Source of the DNA: Nitrospinaceae bacterium | GTDB lineage: Bacteria > Nitrospinota > Nitrospinia > Nitrospinales > VA-1 | DNA length: 26,732 nt | Assembly: GCA_029937655.1 (NCBI GenBank) | Contig: JAPYPK010000012.1 | Span: forward strand, 1 to 26,732 | Direction of reading: 5' to 3' | Part shown: piece after piece, positions 24,049-26,732 of the stretch | How the letters are laid out: each line of letters opens with the position of its first letter | Position numbering within the stretch: the stretch's first letter is position 1 | The notes under the pieces: generated by a model | Seen by the model: the letters and a program-made list of their open reading frames with translations, nothing else | Told to the model about the DNA's origin: nothing | Databases searched by the model: none | Translations under genes and position numbers: made by a program

Positions 24049-24082
24049 TTGATTCTCGAATATGAATATTCTCGTTTATAAT
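24049..24082 (+). promoter_or_regulatory. Candidate copA promoter with dyad operator
   Basis: A perfect TATAAT (24077-24082) is preceded by a perfect dyad GAATAT-GA-ATATTC (24058-24071) and a direct repeat ATTCTCG (24052-24058 and 24068-24074). The only good -35 (TTGATT, 24049-24054) is 22 bp away, too far for unaided sigma-70, so activation or spacer remodelling is possible. Predicted start near 24089. Confidence 0.45.
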
Positions 24083-24133
24083 GAATGTATCTAAAATATT
24101 TAATGCTCTTATTGAAAGTTGCGTGGTCCTTTT

Positions 24134-26638
24134 ATGGCAGTTGAACAAAAACAATCATCTGATTTTAAGCGTGTAGTTCTCTTCGTCCGAGGAATGACCT
24201 GCTCTAGTTGTGCTTCTCGTATAGAAAAAACAATATCTGGTCTTCATGGGGTTATGCAGGCAAGGGTTAATTTTGGTACTGAACAGATGTTTGTCGATCT
24301 AGATCCAAACAAGATTTTTTTACCCAAAATTATACAATCTATAAAAAAAATAGGATTTGAGGTTTTAATAAGTCAGAAGACTCTCCCAATCAAGGGTCTT
24401 AATTGCGCCTCTTGTGTTGCACGCGTGGAGAATAAGTTAGGTGGATTTTATGGTGTTTTAGATGCTCAGGTTAATTTGGCTACGAATAGAGTGGCGATAG
24501 ATTACATTTCATCGGTTTCCGAAGTATGTGAATTTCAGCATGCTTTGAGAGATATTGGATATACATTATTTTTAGGCGATGAGAACAATGATCAAGTAAT
24601 TGATTTTGCAGAAGATCATAATTTTGATGAATCAACTCCTCTGTTTCAAAGGTTTGTTTTTAGTTTGTCAGTGGTTTTCCTTGTTTTTCTTAGTGGTATG
24701 GATTCGGTAAAAAATTTTCTTCATGAGAGTTATTTTATAGAGAACAACCTTTTGTTACTTCTATTGGCTACACCCGTCCAGTTTTGGGGAGGGTGGATTT
24801 TTTACCGACGCGCTTGGGCAGGAGTAATGCACGGGTACTCTGATATGAATACACTTATTGTCATCGGCACATCAGCTGCTTACTTATACAGTCTAGGTGT
24901 AACGGTGTATCCAAATTTTTTTTTGGGTGACGGGCAAAAACCTTTAGTTTATTTTGACTCATCGGTAATGATTATTACACTAGTTTTGATGGGCCGATTA
25001 CTTGAAGCAAAAGCAAAGACGAAAGCCTCTAATGCGATTCGTGAGTTGATTGGATTGAAGCCTAAAACAGCAAGAGTAGAACGTGACAATGTAGAGATTG
25101 ATATTCCTGTTGTTGAGGTGGTGCATGGTGAGGTCATAACCGTAAGGCCTGGTGAAAAGATTCCTGTTGATGGGGTTATCATGAGCGGCTCTTCATCCAT
25201 CGATGAGTCTATGATTAGCGGAGAAAGTGTGCCGGTTGATAAAAAACCTGACGATCCTGTTATAGGAGGTTCTTTAAATAAAACTGGTGCATTTAAAATG
25301 CGAGCTACGCATTTAGGGAGGGATTCCGTTCTATCGAAGATAGTTCGCCTAGTTATAGAGGCCCAAGGATCAAAGGCACCCATACAGCGCTTAGTAGATA
25401 GAGTTTCCAGTATTTTTGTGCCCTTTGTAATTGGAGTTGCTACCTTTTCTTTTTTTTGTTGGTGGATTTTTGGTGAATATATCAACCTTCCAACCTCTCC
25501 TTTTACATTTGCTCTTATGATCTTTATATCGATTATGGTTATTGCCTGTCCTTGTGCATTAGGCTTAGCTACACCAACCGCTATTATGGTTGGTACTGGG
25601 AGGGGGGCAGAATTAGGCGTGCTCGTTAAAGGTGGGGATATTCTTGAAAAGGTCGGAAAATTAGATGTGATATTTTTTGATAAAACAGGGACTCTCACAC
25701 AGGGTACTCCCGAAGTGATTGACGTGATTGAAAATCCTGGAGCAGGAATATCCAAAGAAAATCTATTGGTATATGTTGCTTCACTTGAAAAACAATCGGA
25801 ACATCCATTGGCAGAGGCCGTTGTTAGGGAGGCTAAAAAAAATAATTTAAATCTTTTGGAAGTTCAAAACTTTAAAGCTTTACCCGGCTTTGGGGTCATG
25901 GCTTTATTAGGACAGCAACAAATGATTTTAGGGAATATGGGTCTGATGTTAAACAATGGAATTGATGTTGGAGGCTGGGTCGATCGCCTAGAAAAGCTTT
26001 CGCGTCAAGGGAAAACACTCATGGTATTAGCGGTTTCTAAAAAAATAGTAGGTGTAATAACGACATCAGATGTTATTAGACCTCATGCAAAAGATACAGT
26101 TGATCGATTGAAAGGTCTTGGGTTAGACATTGGAATCCTTACAGGTGACAATCGATATGTGGCAGAGGTCATAGCAAAGGAATTGAATATTAAAACTGTT
26201 TTATCTGAGGTGCTTCCTGGAAGTAAGTCTAACGAGATAAAAAAAATGCAGGCCAAAGGCCTTACCGTTGGAATGGTAGGAGATGGGATCAATGATGCTC
26301 CTGCACTTGCTCAGGCTGATCTTGGAATTGCTGTTGGTTCAGGCGCAGATGTTGCTATAGAAGCGTCTGATATAACCCTTATGTCAAATGATCTAACAGC
26401 AGTAGTTGATGCTATCGAATTGAGTAATAAAACTATGGCAAAGGTTAAGCAAAATTTATTTTGGGCATTTTTTTATAATTGTTTGGGTATTCCAATTGCT
26501 GCAGGGATGCTGTATCCAATATTTGGGATTTTATTAAGCCCAGTATATGCAGCCCTTGCAATGGCCTTTAGCTCAGTTTCTGTGATCAGCAATTCTTTAT
26601 TGCTAAAAAAATTTACTCCCAAGGCTAGGATTTTATAG
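24134..26638 (+). CDS. copA: Cu+-exporting P1B-type ATPase
   Basis: Inner-membrane copper pump, 834 aa from the ATG at 24134 (a TTG at 24119 adds five). Two N-terminal HMA domains carry CxxC at C23/C26 and C91/C94. Core motifs: TGES region near residue 361, the ion-channel ACPCALG (C472, C474), phosphorylation Asp516 in DKTGT, EHPLA with His557 and GDGINDAP (716-723). TM7 has YN (781-782) and TM8 MxxSS (M810, S813, S814), the P1B-1 set that specifies Cu+ or Ag+, not Zn/Cd. Eight membrane helices are expected. No copper regulator or chaperone gene is in view. The assignment is firm; the start is uncertain since no Shine-Dalgarno is evident. Confidence 0.95.
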   Translation: MAVEQKQSSDFKRVVLFVRGMTCSSCASRIEKTISGLHGVMQARVNFGTEQMFVDLDPNKIFLPKIIQSIKKIGFEVLISQKTLPIKGLNCASCVARVENKLGGFYGVLDAQVNLATNRVAIDYISSVSEVCEFQHALRDIGYTLFLGDENNDQVIDFAEDHNFDESTPLFQRFVFSLSVVFLVFLSGMDSVKNFLHESYFIENNLLLLLLATPVQFWGGWIFYRRAWAGVMHGYSDMNTLIVIGTSAAYLYSLGVTVYPNFFLGDGQKPLVYFDSSVMIITLVLMGRLLEAKAKTKASNAIRELIGLKPKTARVERDNVEIDIPVVEVVHGEVITVRPGEKIPVDGVIMSGSSSIDESMISGESVPVDKKPDDPVIGGSLNKTGAFKMRATHLGRDSVLSKIVRLVIEAQGSKAPIQRLVDRVSSIFVPFVIGVATFSFFCWWIFGEYINLPTSPFTFALMIFISIMVIACPCALGLATPTAIMVGTGRGAELGVLVKGGDILEKVGKLDVIFFDKTGTLTQGTPEVIDVIENPGAGISKENLLVYVASLEKQSEHPLAEAVVREAKKNNLNLLEVQNFKALPGFGVMALLGQQQMILGNMGLMLNNGIDVGGWVDRLEKLSRQGKTLMVLAVSKKIVGVITTSDVIRPHAKDTVDRLKGLGLDIGILTGDNRYVAEVIAKELNIKTVLSEVLPGSKSNEIKKMQAKGLTVGMVGDGINDAPALAQADLGIAVGSGADVAIEASDITLMSNDLTAVVDAIELSNKTMAKVKQNLFWAFFYNCLGIPIAAGMLYPIFGILLSPVYAALAMAFSSVSVISNSLLLKKFTPKARIL

Positions 26639-26732
26639 TAAAGGCCATTCCTTTAAGTAAAAAACTCTAAATACATTCATTTAATAAGTTATTGGTCGAA
26701 CCCAGAAACAAGGATTGCTCTATTATAAGATG

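Noticed and set aside
24949..25755. Long antisense frame inside copA
   Set aside because: A shadow of the well-supported copA frame with Pro/Thr/Ile-rich low-complexity translation.
26639..26732. Possible tRNA-like GGTCGAACCC near the end
   Set aside because: Lacks the T-loop spacing, acceptor stem and anticodon arm of a tRNA.
1..26732. CRISPR arrays, insertion sequences, prophage or toxin-antitoxin modules
   Set aside because: No spaced direct-repeat arrays, transposase motifs, terminal inverted repeats or toxin families were seen.

Overview
AT-rich bacterial chromosome with about 20 tightly packed genes, almost all housekeeping. There are no transposases, phage genes, CRISPR arrays, rRNAs or tRNAs. 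The mix (MltG endolytic transglycosylase, DUF465 protein, RNase D, MutL, Maf/DUF115 protein, CopA, several TPR proteins) fits a Gram-negative-type lineage. AT-rich Nitrospinota or a delta-proteobacterium-like group would fit, but this is an impression of gene style only; the window holds no phylogenetic marker that settles it. Many genes have weak or no Shine-Dalgarno sequence, so several starts are uncertain by a few codons.

Layout. Positions 153-6277 (minus) form an apparent operon read right to left: a siroheme nitrite/sulfite reductase fused to HEPN-like and TusA-like domains, then yicC, gmk, hisC and mltG, joined by short gaps or overlaps. Positions 6597-9011 hold a small lipid/isoprenoid-flavoured group: an ICMT-like methyltransferase (plus), a small membrane protein carrying a UbiA-type Asp motif (minus), and a geranylgeranyl-reductase-like flavoprotein (plus). 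Positions 9077-10002 (minus) carry tsaB and a DUF465 protein. Next come an orphan 62-aa gene with its own promoter and an RNase D gene (plus), then a Maf/DUF115 protein and a TPR protein (minus), divergent from mutL (plus).

Positions 16334-20080 (minus) read dNK, a possible small RNA, panB, panC, panD and a PLDc_N-TPR membrane protein. coaBC diverges from this block at 20535, so four pantothenate/CoA steps (PanB, PanC, PanD, CoaBC) flank one nucleoside kinase. A long-leader cold-shock gene with a strong terminator follows. Then come a secreted sulfatase-modifying-factor-like protein (minus) that lacks the catalytic cysteines, a small zinc-ribbon membrane protein, and a Cu+-type P1B ATPase preceded by a dyad that could be an operator.

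Points most worth a second look: the three-part siroheme reductase; the half-length UbiA-like protein between a methyltransferase and a prenyl-reductase-like flavoprotein; and the terminator-ended rod-shaped RNA candidate at 19288-19438. No clearly new defence or mobile system is visible.
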